Source: Lunularia cruciata
Lineage: Eukaryota; Streptophyta; Marchantiopsida; Lunulariales; Lunulariaceae
Direction: 5' to 3'
DNA length: 64,000 nt
Assembly: GCA_948567375.1 (NCBI GenBank)
Contig: OX419760.1
Location: forward strand, 24,800,001-24,864,000
This document shows, piece after piece, positions 33,302 to 43,659 of this stretch. The position numbers and the translations under genes are program-made. The notes beneath the pieces were generated by a model. It saw only the letters and a list, made by a program, of their open reading frames with translations, was not told where the DNA came from and searched no databases. Within the stretch, counting starts at the first letter, position 1. Each line of letters opens with the position of its first letter.

Positions 33302-34690
33302 TTGATGCTCTGGTGCAATCTTGATTTGGTTGTATCCACTATAACCATCTCCAAAATTGTACCTCTCATGACCTGCAACCTCTTCCAAGATCTCATTAAT
33401 GAATGGCAATGGGTAGTAGTCCTTCTTGGTAACAACATTGAGCTTCTTGTAATCCACACATACCCGAAGCTTGCCATTCTTTTTCTTCACAATGACAATT
33501 GGAGACACCCATTCTGAATTCTCCACCTCAAAGATAAATCTAGCCTCCTTGAGCTTATCAATCTCCTCCTTCACAACCAAAGATATTGGTGGGCTAAGGC
33601 GATGTTGCTTTTGGCGGATTGGTCTTGCATGTGAATCCACCTCTATCTTGTGCTCCTCCAAGGTGACTTCCTTCAAATCCTTGTAACTAAAAGCAAACAC
33701 ATGGATGAACTTGCGGAAAATCTCCTCAAATCTCACCTTCTCCTCCTTGGTAACATTTGGACCATACTTGAGGGTAACTAACCTTCTCTCTACCTCCTCA
33801 AGTGTCAATGGTGATTTGTTTGGGTCCCTCAAAACCTCTGGCTTAGGTGCAAAATCCATAGCACACAAGGGATACACATCTGAATCAGATTCAGATTCAT
33901 CCTCCTCCGTGGAAGTCTCCTCTTCCATGCTTGTGTCCACACCTGAAGCTCCTTCTTCAGAATCTGATTCCCAATAATCAGAAGATGGTGTATCTGAATG
34001 TGGATGTGAAGTGTTGGTGGTGTTAGTCACAGGAACTGTGACTCTATGGTTTGATGGCCCAATCCTCCAGTACCCTTTGTGCCATCAATCAGTTGTGCGT
34101 GCTGCTCTCAACCATGGCCTCCCAAGAGGTAAGTGATAGCTTGAATCCTTCAAGACTTGGAAAGTCATGAGATTTTGAACTCCCATAATTGAAACTACCA
34201 CTTTATCCATCACTCCTACTGGTCAAACTTGTTGCTTGTTTGCCATGCTCACCACAAATGTTGAAGGTCTTGAGGGTATCATATCCAACTTCTTCATCAA
34301 CCTTTTTGACATGGCATTTATTGCTGATCCTCCATCAACAAATGCATCCTTGATGTTGTGACCATTCATTCTCACATCAATCTTGGAAGCATATTCACAA
34401 GCCTCCCATGGTGCTGGCTTGGTATCCACCACCCCCATTGATACTGGAGCTTTTGCCTTTTTCTTCTTCTTGCTCCTTGTAGAACTCAAACCACCTCTAA
34501 ACTCCTTTCTCAAGGTAGTGTTCAAAGCAATCAATTGGCCCACTGTGATGTTAGCCTTGTGACTACCAACATCCTCCAACACATTGTAGTTCCATTGTTG
34601 CTTTGAAATCAAGAAATCCTCCATCCCCAACTTCTTCCTTAGAGTCTTTGTTGTTGATGGTGTTGAGGTGTGAGTGCTCCTAGTAGACAT
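33302..34690 (-). pseudogene. protease and RT N-terminal half of the Gypsy element
   Basis: This is the same frame as the RT-integrase part, with TGA stops at 34223-34225 and 34085-34087. The protease active site appears as AFVDGGSAINAMS (34340 region), a DGG variant of D-S/T-G seen in some plant Gypsy proteases. A typical LGRPWL segment follows. An acidic Ser/Glu-rich linker (34030-33870) leads to the RT start, with HKIEVD, RLSPPI, WVSPIVIVKKKNGK and RVCVDYKKLN. The first catalytic Asp of RT sits in FGDGYSGYNQI. The frame differs from gag, so a shift, programmed or mutational, lies near 34640-34760. Confidence 0.88.
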
Positions 34691-35844
34691 AGGAGTATCC
34701 TTGCTTGGAGTAAATCCTTGAGAAGAGTGAACATCCTCTGCATTTGCATCTGAGCTCTCTTCTTCTCTTGTGCCAAAAGCTCCAAATTAAAACTCTTGGA
34801 GTTTAAGCTTTCTCCCTTCTCATACTTGCTCTCCACCACATCTATGGATGCTATCCTCTTACCTTTGTTTGGATTAGGAACCACTTGGGTTTCACTACCT
34901 CCCTCTTTCCCTCTATTGGCTCTCTCATAACCCCTTCCTCCATGGTAAGTGGAATTTGGGCAATTCCTTTGGATATGGCCTCTTCCTCCACAACCAAAAC
35001 AATTTCTCTCATTGAAATTATTGGCTGGTTGACCTCCTCTATATGGATAGTTTCCATAACTCCTAGGCTCTCTCCCTACATTCTGATCCACCTCTCTCTT
35101 CTCCCATAGTTGCACCACATTGATCTTGAGATCCGCAAGTTGTTCTATGATGGTTTGAAGGGGATCCTTTGGTGGAGGTGTAAGAATTGGAGCAACTACT
35201 ACTTGTGGTGCAACCCTTGCCACCAAATTATCAGAAGTTCCACCATACTTGTAGCCTTGAGGAGGATGCACAACCTCCTTCACCACCAAATCACTCTCAT
35301 CCCCTTCCAAACTCTCCTCCATACGAATTGCAATCTTGATAGCTTCAACCTTGGAAGAAGGTTTCTCATATCTCACCTTGCTTCTAATTTGTGGTCTCCA
35401 CCCTCCCACAAAATTCTTGGTGAGCATGGCCCCTATGCCAATCATTGTAGTCCCCACATCATCCCCACCCTTCCTCAACACTATACAAAATCTGGACTCT
35501 AACTTTTCCACTCTTTCCACATAGACTCTCACTTTCTCTCCTTCTCCTTGCTTGAGAAATGTAACCTCACTCATCAATCTCTCATAACTCTCATCAGGAA
35601 GAAAGTTCTCAATGAGTGCTGAAGTCAAAGTCTCCCAAGACTCCTCTTCCCAATCTCTCCTCTCTCTCTTTTGGTATTCTGACCCATACCATGTAAGTGC
35701 TGCATTCTCAAAGAAATCTGGTAATAATGAGGCCCACTCATTCTTCCTCCTCTCATTGTTTCCTATGCAAGCTCTCTTGAAGTCTCTCACAAAGGCCTCC
35801 ACATCTTCTCCATCCTTGCCAAAGAAAACCGGAAGTTTCCCCAT
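34639..35844 (-). CDS. gag polyprotein of the Gypsy element
   Basis: An uninterrupted 401-codon frame from the ATG at 35844. Residues 1-200 form the capsid-type region (MGKLPVFFGKDGEDVEAF, ALTWYGSEYQ, ALIENFLP). A Pro-rich spacer follows, then one CCHC zinc knuckle CFGCGGRGHIQRNC near residues 285-298 and basic Gly/Arg patches that would bind RNA. The last 25 residues are probably out-of-frame readthrough, since the pol frame takes over near 34740. Gag forms the cytoplasmic virus-like particle and packages the element RNA. The open frame could still make gag in trans for related copies. Confidence 0.88.
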   Translation of the reverse strand: MGKLPVFFGKDGEDVEAFVRDFKRACIGNNERRKNEWASLLPDFFENAALTWYGSEYQKRERRDWEEESWETLTSALIENFLPDESYERLMSEVTFLKQGEGEKVRVYVERVEKLESRFCIVLRKGGDDVGTTMIGIGAMLTKNFVGGWRPQIRSKVRYEKPSSKVEAIKIAIRMEESLEGDESDLVVKEVVHPPQGYKYGGTSDNLVARVAPQVVVAPILTPPPKDPLQTIIEQLADLKINVVQLWEKREVDQNVGREPRSYGNYPYRGGQPANNFNERNCFGCGGRGHIQRNCPNSTYHGGRGYERANRGKEGGSETQVVPNPNKGKRIASIDVVESKYEKGESLNSKSFNLELLAQEKKRAQMQMQRMFTLLKDLLQARILLCLLGALTPQHHQQQRL

Positions 35845-36075
35845 CTTAACCTCTCACTATCTTTCTTTCTCTCAAATTTTTTTCTCTTTTCTTTCTCTCA
35901 CTCTATAACTAATAGAGTATATATATGACTAACACCATCTGAGAATAATACACTCTAGGGAACACAAAAGGTTCAGGTTGCTCCAAGATTTCTATAGCAA
36001 CATCAAATCCTAGAGTGCATATTAATCTAACTCTCATGGATAGTTTATCCATAAGTTGAAAGATTATCTCCATCA

Positions 36076-36549
36076 CTAATCTTGAGAACTAGCTGATGAA
36101 GGTGGTAGTATTTCTATAGCTGTACTAAGACTCTCTCCAAGATCCTTCACCAAAGTCTCCAAAAGTGCTTTTACTCCACTACACTCATGTCCTTTTGGAA
36201 GTCCTTCCACTCCACAAACCTCACACAACTCCTTGGTCTTAGATCTACTCCCTCCTAATCTTAGTGAAGAAGGTCCAACATGCAAACCCAAGTCAAGTAA
36301 ACCTCTCCTTTCCCTCAATATCTTGCTCTCAAAGGTCAATGGACATGAACTTGCCTTATGTCCCTTCTCTCCACATAGAAAGCACTTAGACTCACTCTTT
36401 CCTCCAAGTGGTGTAGGTTTTTGGATCCTCTCAACACTCTCTTCAAATTCTATTGTAAACTCTCTTTTCCTCAAATCCACCCCTACAATCACCTCAAACC
36501 CTTGGGAAACCTTGCATAATCTCAATTTCCACTCTTGATGACCCTCCAT
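36076..36549 (-). CDS. extra zinc-knuckle ORF upstream of gag in the Gypsy element
   Basis: A 157-codon frame with ATG at 36549 lies between the primer site and gag, on the element's coding strand. It has its own CCHC knuckle CFLCGEKGHKASSC (about residues 56-69) and a second Cys/His group CEVCG...GHEC (about 109-123). The N-terminal half is basic and of the type MEGHQEWKLRLCK. It is distinct from gag's own knuckle at 34.99 kb. Most plant Gypsy elements lack a separate ORF here, but Ogre/Tat-type elements carry an ORF before gag. Function is unknown; nucleic-acid binding is inferred. Confidence 0.7.
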   Translation of the reverse strand: MEGHQEWKLRLCKVSQGFEVIVGVDLRKREFTIEFEESVERIQKPTPLGGKSESKCFLCGEKGHKASSCPLTFESKILRERRGLLDLGLHVGPSSLRLGGSRSKTKELCEVCGVEGLPKGHECSGVKALLETLVKDLGESLSTAIEILPPSSASSQD

Positions 36550-37195
36550 GTTCCCAAGATGAATCTAAACACTCAAACATGCTTTTTGTTGATCTCAAAC
36601 TCCTCATGCATGAGATCTCCACTCTGCAGAATTGACCTTTCCTCACAATGTGACTCAAATCTCCCAACTAGTATGTCACAATCCTCTGAAATTTTTCACA
36701 CTTGGTCACAACTCTAGGGCATCCCTCCTCGCAAAATTTCAAATCTTTTCATCAAGCCATTTGGCCTAGACACCTTTCTATTCAGCACACATATTTCAGA
36801 TTTGGTCTCAAAACCACCCCCTCACTTCAAAAACTCATAACTCCCTGTGCAAGAACGATCTCTCTCTAATTTTTGTGGTAGCAGGTAGAACACAATGCAC
36901 TGAATTTTCTTAAAAGTTTTTAGGATAATTCACTGAAAATTGAAGAAATGGCAGACTCTGTACAATTTTCCAGAGAGCATGTAGTTGCGGGAGCACTTTA
37001 TCCTATCAACTTTCAAAAATTCTAGCCCAGTGCGCATAGTAGCTCTCACAATAATTTCAAGTGTGCTAACTGAAAGATAACCCAAGCTATCATGTGTAGA
37101 AATTTAAAGTCCAGATCTCAAACTTGAAATTTTGCCTAAAATCACCTTAATCCCCAAAATTTGCAATCCACCTCACACAATCTCTCCAATTCCTC

Positions 37196-37368
37196 TCATA
37201 TGTACAAGATGTACAAAATCACCTCAAAGACATCATAATGAACTAGAGGGTATAAAAATAGATCTTGGTTCTCTAACATAAGTTCAACCCTCTCCTCTCC
37301 TAATGTTCTCTCCAAGTGAGCTCTCATAGCTTCCTTCTGCCTAATGTAGAATTGAACGCGGAACATTA
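37196..37368 (-). CDS. short ORF in the leader of the Gypsy element
   Basis: About 55 codons from an ATG just after the primer site (MFRVQFYIRQKEAMR...) to a stop at 37196-37198. It is rich in charged residues and has no known domain. It might be the start of a longer ORF joined by splicing to the zinc-knuckle ORF, or a short upstream ORF. The region from it to 36550 shows no long open frame. Confidence 0.3.
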
Positions 37369-37386
37369 TCTTGCCTTCTAGAGAGG

Positions 37387-37403
37387 TCCCGGCAATGGAA
37401 CCA
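37387..37403 (-). other. primer-binding site, tRNA-Asp-like
   Basis: On the minus strand, four T residues after the 5' LTR, the sequence TGGTTCCATTGCCGGGA begins. It resembles the tRNA-Asp primer site used by Athila/Tat elements (TGG-CGCC-GTTGCCGGGGA) with a few changes. It is not the initiator-Met site of the chromoviruses in this window. Confidence 0.6.
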
Positions 37404-37407
37404 AAAA

Positions 37408-38100
37408 TGTGAGCCAGCCTGTCTCTCACTCAGGATGAACCTCTGATGGATATTATGGTAGCGCACCATGGACTAAGAAGGCAAGGATCCCGAACTCCAT
37501 CATACTCCTCCAAGGCTAACACTCCAAGACTCAAGACATTGCTCACTAGAGAACTCAATGAGAGAGAGATCATTGCAAATGAAAGGATGATGAGTACCTC
37601 CTCACCCCTTGTTTATATACTTGTGAAATAGTTAAGTACCAAAGTTACTAATTACCATAATAACTCAAGTTACTAGACTAAAAGTCAAGTAAAGTCAAAA
37701 AGTAAAAAGGAATATCTATTCACATGGGCATATTCCCCTAAGCATGTGGTCTTATCTTGACCTAACCACTAAGTCAAGGATTCCTTCACATGGGTTATCC
37801 TGGGACTAAAGAAGAATCCAAAACAAAAAGGCTTTGCGGGCCCAAGAGTTTTCAACTCTTTCCTCAAAGCCAAACACCTAGGAATAATACCAAGTCAACA
37901 CACTAAAATCCAAAATAGTGGTGCTCATCTTTTTAACTTCCTCTAAAGTAAGGTCCCCTCTATCTTAGCTATAACTAAATTTAGCTAACCATGACTAATA
38001 TAGAACCATCCTTTATCTCTATATAAATAATATCTCTTAAGTACTCGTAATACCAAGTTAAATATCACAATACCACACACATGCACAAATGGGTGTTACA
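37408..38100 (-). repeat. 5' LTR of the Gypsy element
   Basis: A 693-bp match to 30284-30976 with scattered single-base differences (for instance in the first 100 bp at five sites). The equal lengths indicate few indels since insertion. Confidence 0.92.
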
Positions 38101-39290
38101 GGTCTAACTCCACTAGGCACTCCACTCGCTCCATAGGATTTGGGCTATCCACCCTATCCTCAAAAACCAACTAGGCATGGTGCACTTTGTTGCACTCTAG
38201 AATGAGGTGCACTTGTGGATGAGATCTCCCTACCAAATCCAGATGTCACCACTCTCTCCTTTACCATGTTGAGCTTAATACGCTCAGCCAAACAAAGACC
38301 ATTGCCAAAGTAGGCAAAGTAGCCTACAACAATGTAACATCACAAACTCTACGTTGTAACTCCAGTATCCCATACCAAAACTGGACTGCTTGGGCCTTAG
38401 TAACTCCCTTAGGGAAACTGATCAACCGTCTCATGTGAGTGTATGTGTCGCGTAGGCTCTCTCCAGCCTTCCGCTGGAACTCTTGCAAGCTCCTCAGCTT
38501 GTTAGTCCGCCTCAGCTTGTTAGTCCGCACTCCTTGGTAGTTTTGCCTCAAACATTAGAAGAACTCCACCATGGGGTTAAAACCTGGTAGCACACTACCT
38601 CCTACAGCGGTACCTCCACTCATAGTAGCACTATCTCCAACTAGTGCACTTCCACTAGCTCCACCAACACTACTTGAGCTAGAACTTGTAGGTACAGCCA
38701 ATCTACTCCTGGCCACCAAACTTGAAGTGATAGAGATATAGTTTGGAGACCAATACTATCTCTATAACTTGATCTCCTCCAAATGAGCTCTCTTGAACTC
38801 ATGGTAGTTGTCCACCGGTGGACCCTCCAAATGTTGAAACAACCCCTTCCATACCATGAAAGGTGTGAACAAAGTCGGGTTCCGCATCTACTATAGATCA
38901 CACGATCTATCAAACTCATGGATGAAGTCATCCAACTCAATGGTACCCACCGTACCAGAGTAACACCTAGGGCCTTTGGAGGCTCCATAAATCTCGTCCA
39001 TGTCCCACAACAACAGTGCAAACACACCAAGTGCACTCTCAACTGAATCAACTCCTATGTCAAACTCCAACTCAGAGTCAATCTCCTTCCTCACTAGGAC
39101 CTGAGATATAAACTGATACTGAGTGCCACTCCGAGTAAACCCATTGCGTATTGTAGGGCTATCTCCTCTGGAATCCCTAAAGAGCTCTGTCGTGACAAAG
39201 TAACCACAACCGCAACCACCAACTGTAACCGCAAGTTGCAACCATAAGTACACCACCAAGTGCCAATACCAACTAAGCACCACCCACTAA
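38101..39290 (-). pseudogene. gag of family CV2 (decayed)
   Basis: Minus-strand coding similarity to plant chromovirus-type gag: RCYSGTVGTIELDDFIHEFD (38970 region), a segment resembling the usual FxxWxGxxxHLEG, and LQEFQRKAGESLRDTYTHMRRLI (38480-38410). After these comes KAQAVQFWYGILE. It needs several frame changes and contains stops. The upstream region includes a possible primer site near 39590 (GGCAGAGTC). The left end is cut by the Gypsy element at 38100. A fragment of the same gag lies at 23460-23693. Confidence 0.65.
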
Positions 39291-39864
39291 TGTAACTCTA
39301 ACCAAGATAACTACACTAGGGGAAAGGGCAACTTGTAACTTGCCGTCATAACACACTCTCTCATGATCTGCAGGTCAACACTTTCCCGCCTCACCAGAGA
39401 GAAACAAAGGTAGTCTGACTGTTCATCACTCCAGCCTCACTACCAAGAGCACACCAGAGCACTAACGCTCAAAAGTCAGGGCACCTCACACAAACGTGGT
39501 GCACAAACAGGTTGCAAAGAATGGAGGGGGTCCAATCATAGGAAATCTTAACAAAAACCCTCCATCTCATAAAACAACACAGGATTGACTCTGCCACCAT
39601 TTGGCATTTGACATTAGAGAAGTTTGTATCTAAGTCCTAAGCTACTAGGGTCACCAAGAATGGGATCAAACTGCCTCTCCTAGCCAAAGCTACATGTGTA
39701 TAGATAACAATGGCACAGTCACTAGGACAACAAGTGATGGTGGACCAGTTTGCTAGGGCACCAATCTAGGAGCAAGAGATCTAGGGGTCAAACCCTGTTG
39801 CACACAATCTAGTAGGAAAGGCAAATTTTGCCAACCAATGACCAAGATCTACTTTAAACTAGCT
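39291..39864. other. leader or LTR-like DNA of CV2, no gene
   Basis: Minus-strand reading gives GGTGGCAGAGTCAATCC near 39600, a weak initiator-Met-type primer site. If so, the LTR should lie to the right and end near 39609, but its other boundary could not be set. No coding frame is seen. Confidence 0.35.
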
Positions 39865-40720
39865 AGCCTCACGCCAGCAAGTTGGCTTGCTGGCCCTTAT
39901 AGGCCTTCGTAGCCTCTCATAGCCCACAACACTATGCCTCAAAGCCTCAAAATGCTAAAATGAGGCCTTTCTTCTTACCACTTTGAACTTCCTCCAAAAT
40001 TGGCAAAACTTCTCCAAACTTGCAAAAGTCCTCCAAACTAGCAAAATTCCTCCAAATTTGGCCAAATAGCGAAACTCCTCCAAATCTAACATAAAATCCA
40101 GCCAAAATCTGACATAAACCCTAAATTTGGCTGTCCGCCAAATCCCCCGCTAACTTTCCACTCGAGCCAAATTGACAACTCGGGTTTCTCCAAATCACAA
40201 ATTCGTAAGAATAACTTCCCAACTCTACCTTCAATTTGACTTTATGAGCCCAACTCGCAACAAATTGGTCCCGCTTTCACCTCTTGAGCTCAAAATCACA
40301 ACCACTATTCAAAATTTGCTCCTCCTTTGCTCAAAAATTGGCCAACGCTTCTGCACACTGTGTGCCTTACTGCCAAATCTACATCAATCAAATGAGCTTC
40401 TGCACACTAGGGAAAAGTTGAACTTGAATCGAGCTACCAACGATTACCGAGCTTGGAGATACCACCAACACTCAAAGTTCTTGCACCCGATTTCCCCTTG
40501 ACTTCACTTCTCTGATGTAATCAGATTGTTTACCACTCTCAACTCAACTCAACTCAACTCAAATCAGTACTTGATTTGTCACTCTATAAACTGCCAACAA
40601 CTGGCCACTGATTACAGTCAAGCCACACCTACTCAAGCATAGAGAATCCAGGTGATGCTCGCCAACCTCTGTCTACCATAGCCAGGAACTCGAAGGCTCA
40701 ACATCAAAGAAGTGAGCTCT
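39865..40720 (+). repeat. dispersed repeat E, copy 2
   Basis: About 850 bp matching 26245-27054 in the same orientation. It includes the AAACTCCTCCAAA units and the shared ending GGCTCAACATCAAAGA. A simple (CAACT)n run of five units lies at about 40538-40562. It may be the LTR of CV2, since it follows that element's gag on the minus strand. Confidence 0.75.
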
Positions 40721-42805
40721 CTGGAGCTGCACTTCAAAAGTATACCCCTTGGACTTGAGCTAGGTTTGAACCCTAACAGACCTACTGACGGCACACTCGA
40801 CGGTGCAAATGGTGCAAAGTGACGATGGGCTCCACCGTGAAATCAATACTCCAAACACAAAATCTGACCATCAGAGAGTAGTCTTTGAGAAATTATTGAA
40901 ATAACTCTAACTACTATCACTGCAACTCCAATGTCTGAGCAATCTAGATGCGACACTACAAATGGCATGATAAAGGTGAAGAGAAGGGAGTGTTTAGACA
41001 AGGAGTTTGGAGGGGAAGGAAGACGTTGGGAGTAAGAGTTGTAGCAGAGCGCAAGGGTTAGAGCATTGGAGGAGGCAATTAAGCATGCAATGCCCCATGC
41101 TCCCGATCTGCCAAATCTCAAATCCTTTTCTCATCAGGCTTCAGATTCTACACCATGACGGCTTATAGGATTGGATGGTGAAATGTTTCAAGATGCTATT
41201 CACGGAGTTGATGATGGAAAACCTAGATCCTATTGTCCTTCTGATACTTACTTATGAGCAAGTCTGGGACTTAACAATATATGTGCTCCTATAGTGGGAA
41301 ATGCATGAATTTTTGCTCATGAGCTTCAAGGTGGGTTGTGGGTCCACTTGTCAAAAGGTGAAGAGCTAAAAGATAGAATTGCAAGAGATTGGTTTTCCAA
41401 GAGGAGAATTCGGGAGTTTTCAAGGATTGGGGGAGTTCAGGGAGGGCATTCAAGAAGAAAAGACCATGGTTGGAGAGAGGAGAGGACATGCTACAATTTT
41501 CAGACAAAATTTGAGAGATTTAAGTCAATTTGTGGTAGATATGATCAATTGAAGTAAGGGAGGTAGAATTCATACCCAAGAGGACAAGATAGAAAATGTA
41601 GAGAGCTATGTGAGAAATTTTCATGATCTGTTAAGGGGATAGTACAGATGACAAAGAGTTTGTAGTGCTAAGCTCAAGAAATTTTTTAATTTGATCAATC
41701 TCAAATCAGATCTGGCCAATTGAAGTTGGAGCTTGGGAATGTGAGGAGTTGGAGATTAGATTCTGATCAGGTTTAAAGATTAGGTCACTCCTGAATTTGT
41801 GGTTCAAATCACCTTGTGAAAATTTCTAATCTTGTTGGGGGTTAGGGCTTGCACCTCTATGCCAAGATTTCATGTGAATTCTTCAAATAGACAATTCAGG
41901 GTCTTGGATTAAGCATACTTGTAGAGCTCACAAGTTAGTCCAGCTTAGGAACTGATCCATATCTAGAGTTTGAGGTTGGATTAGAATAATAAACTTTGCA
42001 AAGGGTTAGACAAGAGCACAACCGACTACTATGAAAAGTTTGGTCTACTTTGGGTCCATAGAGATTGAGAATTGATGCAAGAAATTTTGCTACAAATACT
42101 ATCATAAGCTCGATAGAGAAATTTTTATCTTCCACCTTGATTGGATGTCAATTCTCCTATATTGTGACTATGATTGACTAGAGTGTTTGTGAGGATCAAG
42201 TGTACTTTTGAACCAGAAATATAGGGAAAAAATGCCAAGAACTAGGAGAAAACCGTAAAAAAGGGATTTCAAAATTAGGGTAAAAACCTATGAGCAATTG
42301 GCTAAGTTTGGGAGCTTGTCAAGGGAGCTTTAGTACTTAGATTGAGGCATATTTCATGTCATTGGAAAGCTTATCTCATAGGACTTCCATTGAATCTTGG
42401 CACACTTGGATTAAAGCCACAAAAAGAAAGTTACACCCATATGAGTTTCATAGGATTTTCTCCAACTATAGAGATAGAAGTTCTACACTTGGATTAGGAA
42501 TTGGTTTAAATCTGAAGTGCATAATTGAGGAAGCTAGATTACAAATTGGAATCAACTTGAGGATAGGGCAGGGAGCTCTAAAGCTGATTTCCACCAACAG
42601 TATGGAGAGTTGTTTTAGATTCTTTGTGGTTGGATCCTCTCCGTGCTTGCATACCTGGTTGTACGCCCAATTGGTTTAGATTGATGTGCGGGCATTGCAT
42701 TTAGGTTCTTTCTTTCTAGAAGTGATGTGTATTTCTCCTTGGTAATTTTGGAAGTGATGACCAACAGACCAAGAGTGCATGTTATGATGATAGGTTAGGT
42801 TGCCT
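40721..42805. other. unassigned repeat-like DNA
   Basis: No intact gene. A plus-strand open stretch 41336-41557 (73 codons) is rich in Arg, Lys and Glu but unrecognised. Near 41060-41150 another frame reads RVRALEEAIKHAMPHAPDLPNLKSF in broken form, which may be gag-pol debris. The sequence up to 42700 resembles the untranslated leader style of the Gypsy elements nearby, but alignment by eye is not firm. Confidence 0.35.
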
Positions 42806-43490
42806 TGTAATACCCATTTTTGCATGTGTGTGGTATTGTGATATTTAGTTAGTATAACATGTACTTGAGAGATATTATTTATATAGATAAAGGATGGTTC
42901 TACATTAGTCATGATTAGCTAAAGTTATTCATAGCTAAGATAGAGGGGACCTTACTTTAGAGGAAGTGGAAAAGATGAAAACCAATATTTTGGATTATAT
43001 TATGTTGACTTGGTATTATTCCTAGGTGTTTGGCTTTGAAGAAAGAGTTGAGAACTCTTAGACCCGCAAGCCTTTTTTATTTTGGATTCTTCTATAGTCC
43101 AAGGATAGCCCATGTGACGGAATCCTTGACTTAGTTGATGGGTCAAGATAAGATCACATACTTAGTGGAATATGCCCATGTGGATGGATATTCCTTCATA
43201 CTTTTTGACTTTACTTGACTTTTAGCCTAGTAACTTGAGTTACTTTGTTATAGTAACTCTAGTGCATACTATTTCACAATTATATAAACAAGAGATGAAG
43301 AGGTACTCATCATCCTTTCATTTGCAATTATCTCTCTCATTGAGTTCTCTAGTGAACAATGTCTTGAGTCTTGGAGTGTTAGCCTTGAAGGAGTATGATG
43401 GAGTTGGGATTCTTTGCCTTCTTAGTACATGGTGTGCTACCATAATAGCCATCAGAGGTTCATATTGAGTGAGAGATAGGCGGGCTCACA
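42806..43490 (+). mobile_element. solo LTR of the 30-38 kb Gypsy family
   Basis: 685 bp beginning TGTAATACCCATT and ending GGGCTCACA. It is the reverse complement in layout to the LTRs at 30284 and 37408, with more differences. Flanks TGCCT and GCTCG do not match, so no target-site duplication remains, or the junction was altered. Confidence 0.85.
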
Positions 43491-43659
43491 GCTCGTTACC
43501 ACCTTACTCGATAGCAAGAATACCAAAACCTAGAGTAAAAGGTTTTACTGGTTGGGTTCTACACACGCTCAAACTAGGAGAGATAGGTTAATCTACAACC
43601 TCTAATCTATAGGCTCTACATCTAGGCGCCCTATGTGTTCCCAAAGAGAGAAAAACAAA

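Larger units (their letters stand above)
30284..38100 (-). mobile_element. nearly full-length Ty3/Gypsy LTR retrotransposon (non-chromoviral, Athila/Tat-like)
   Basis: Two 693-bp LTRs (30284-30976 and 37408-38100) enclose about 6.4 kb. On the minus strand the order is 5' LTR, tRNA-Asp-like primer site, an extra zinc-knuckle ORF, gag, protease, RT, RNase H, integrase, purine tract and 3' LTR. The Asp-type primer site and the FCVYG form of the RT core point to the Athila/Tat side of plant Gypsy elements; this is inference. No chromodomain is seen. Pol is one frame broken by five stops, so the copy is dead, but LTR divergence looks low, a few per cent. The flanking 5 bp do not match (TGTAC left, GGTCT right), and different elements lie on each side. 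Confidence 0.92.

Noticed and set aside
33705-33977. 90-codon plus-strand Ser-rich frame
   Set aside because: Antisense to the acidic linker of the Gypsy pol; composition follows from the codons on the other strand.
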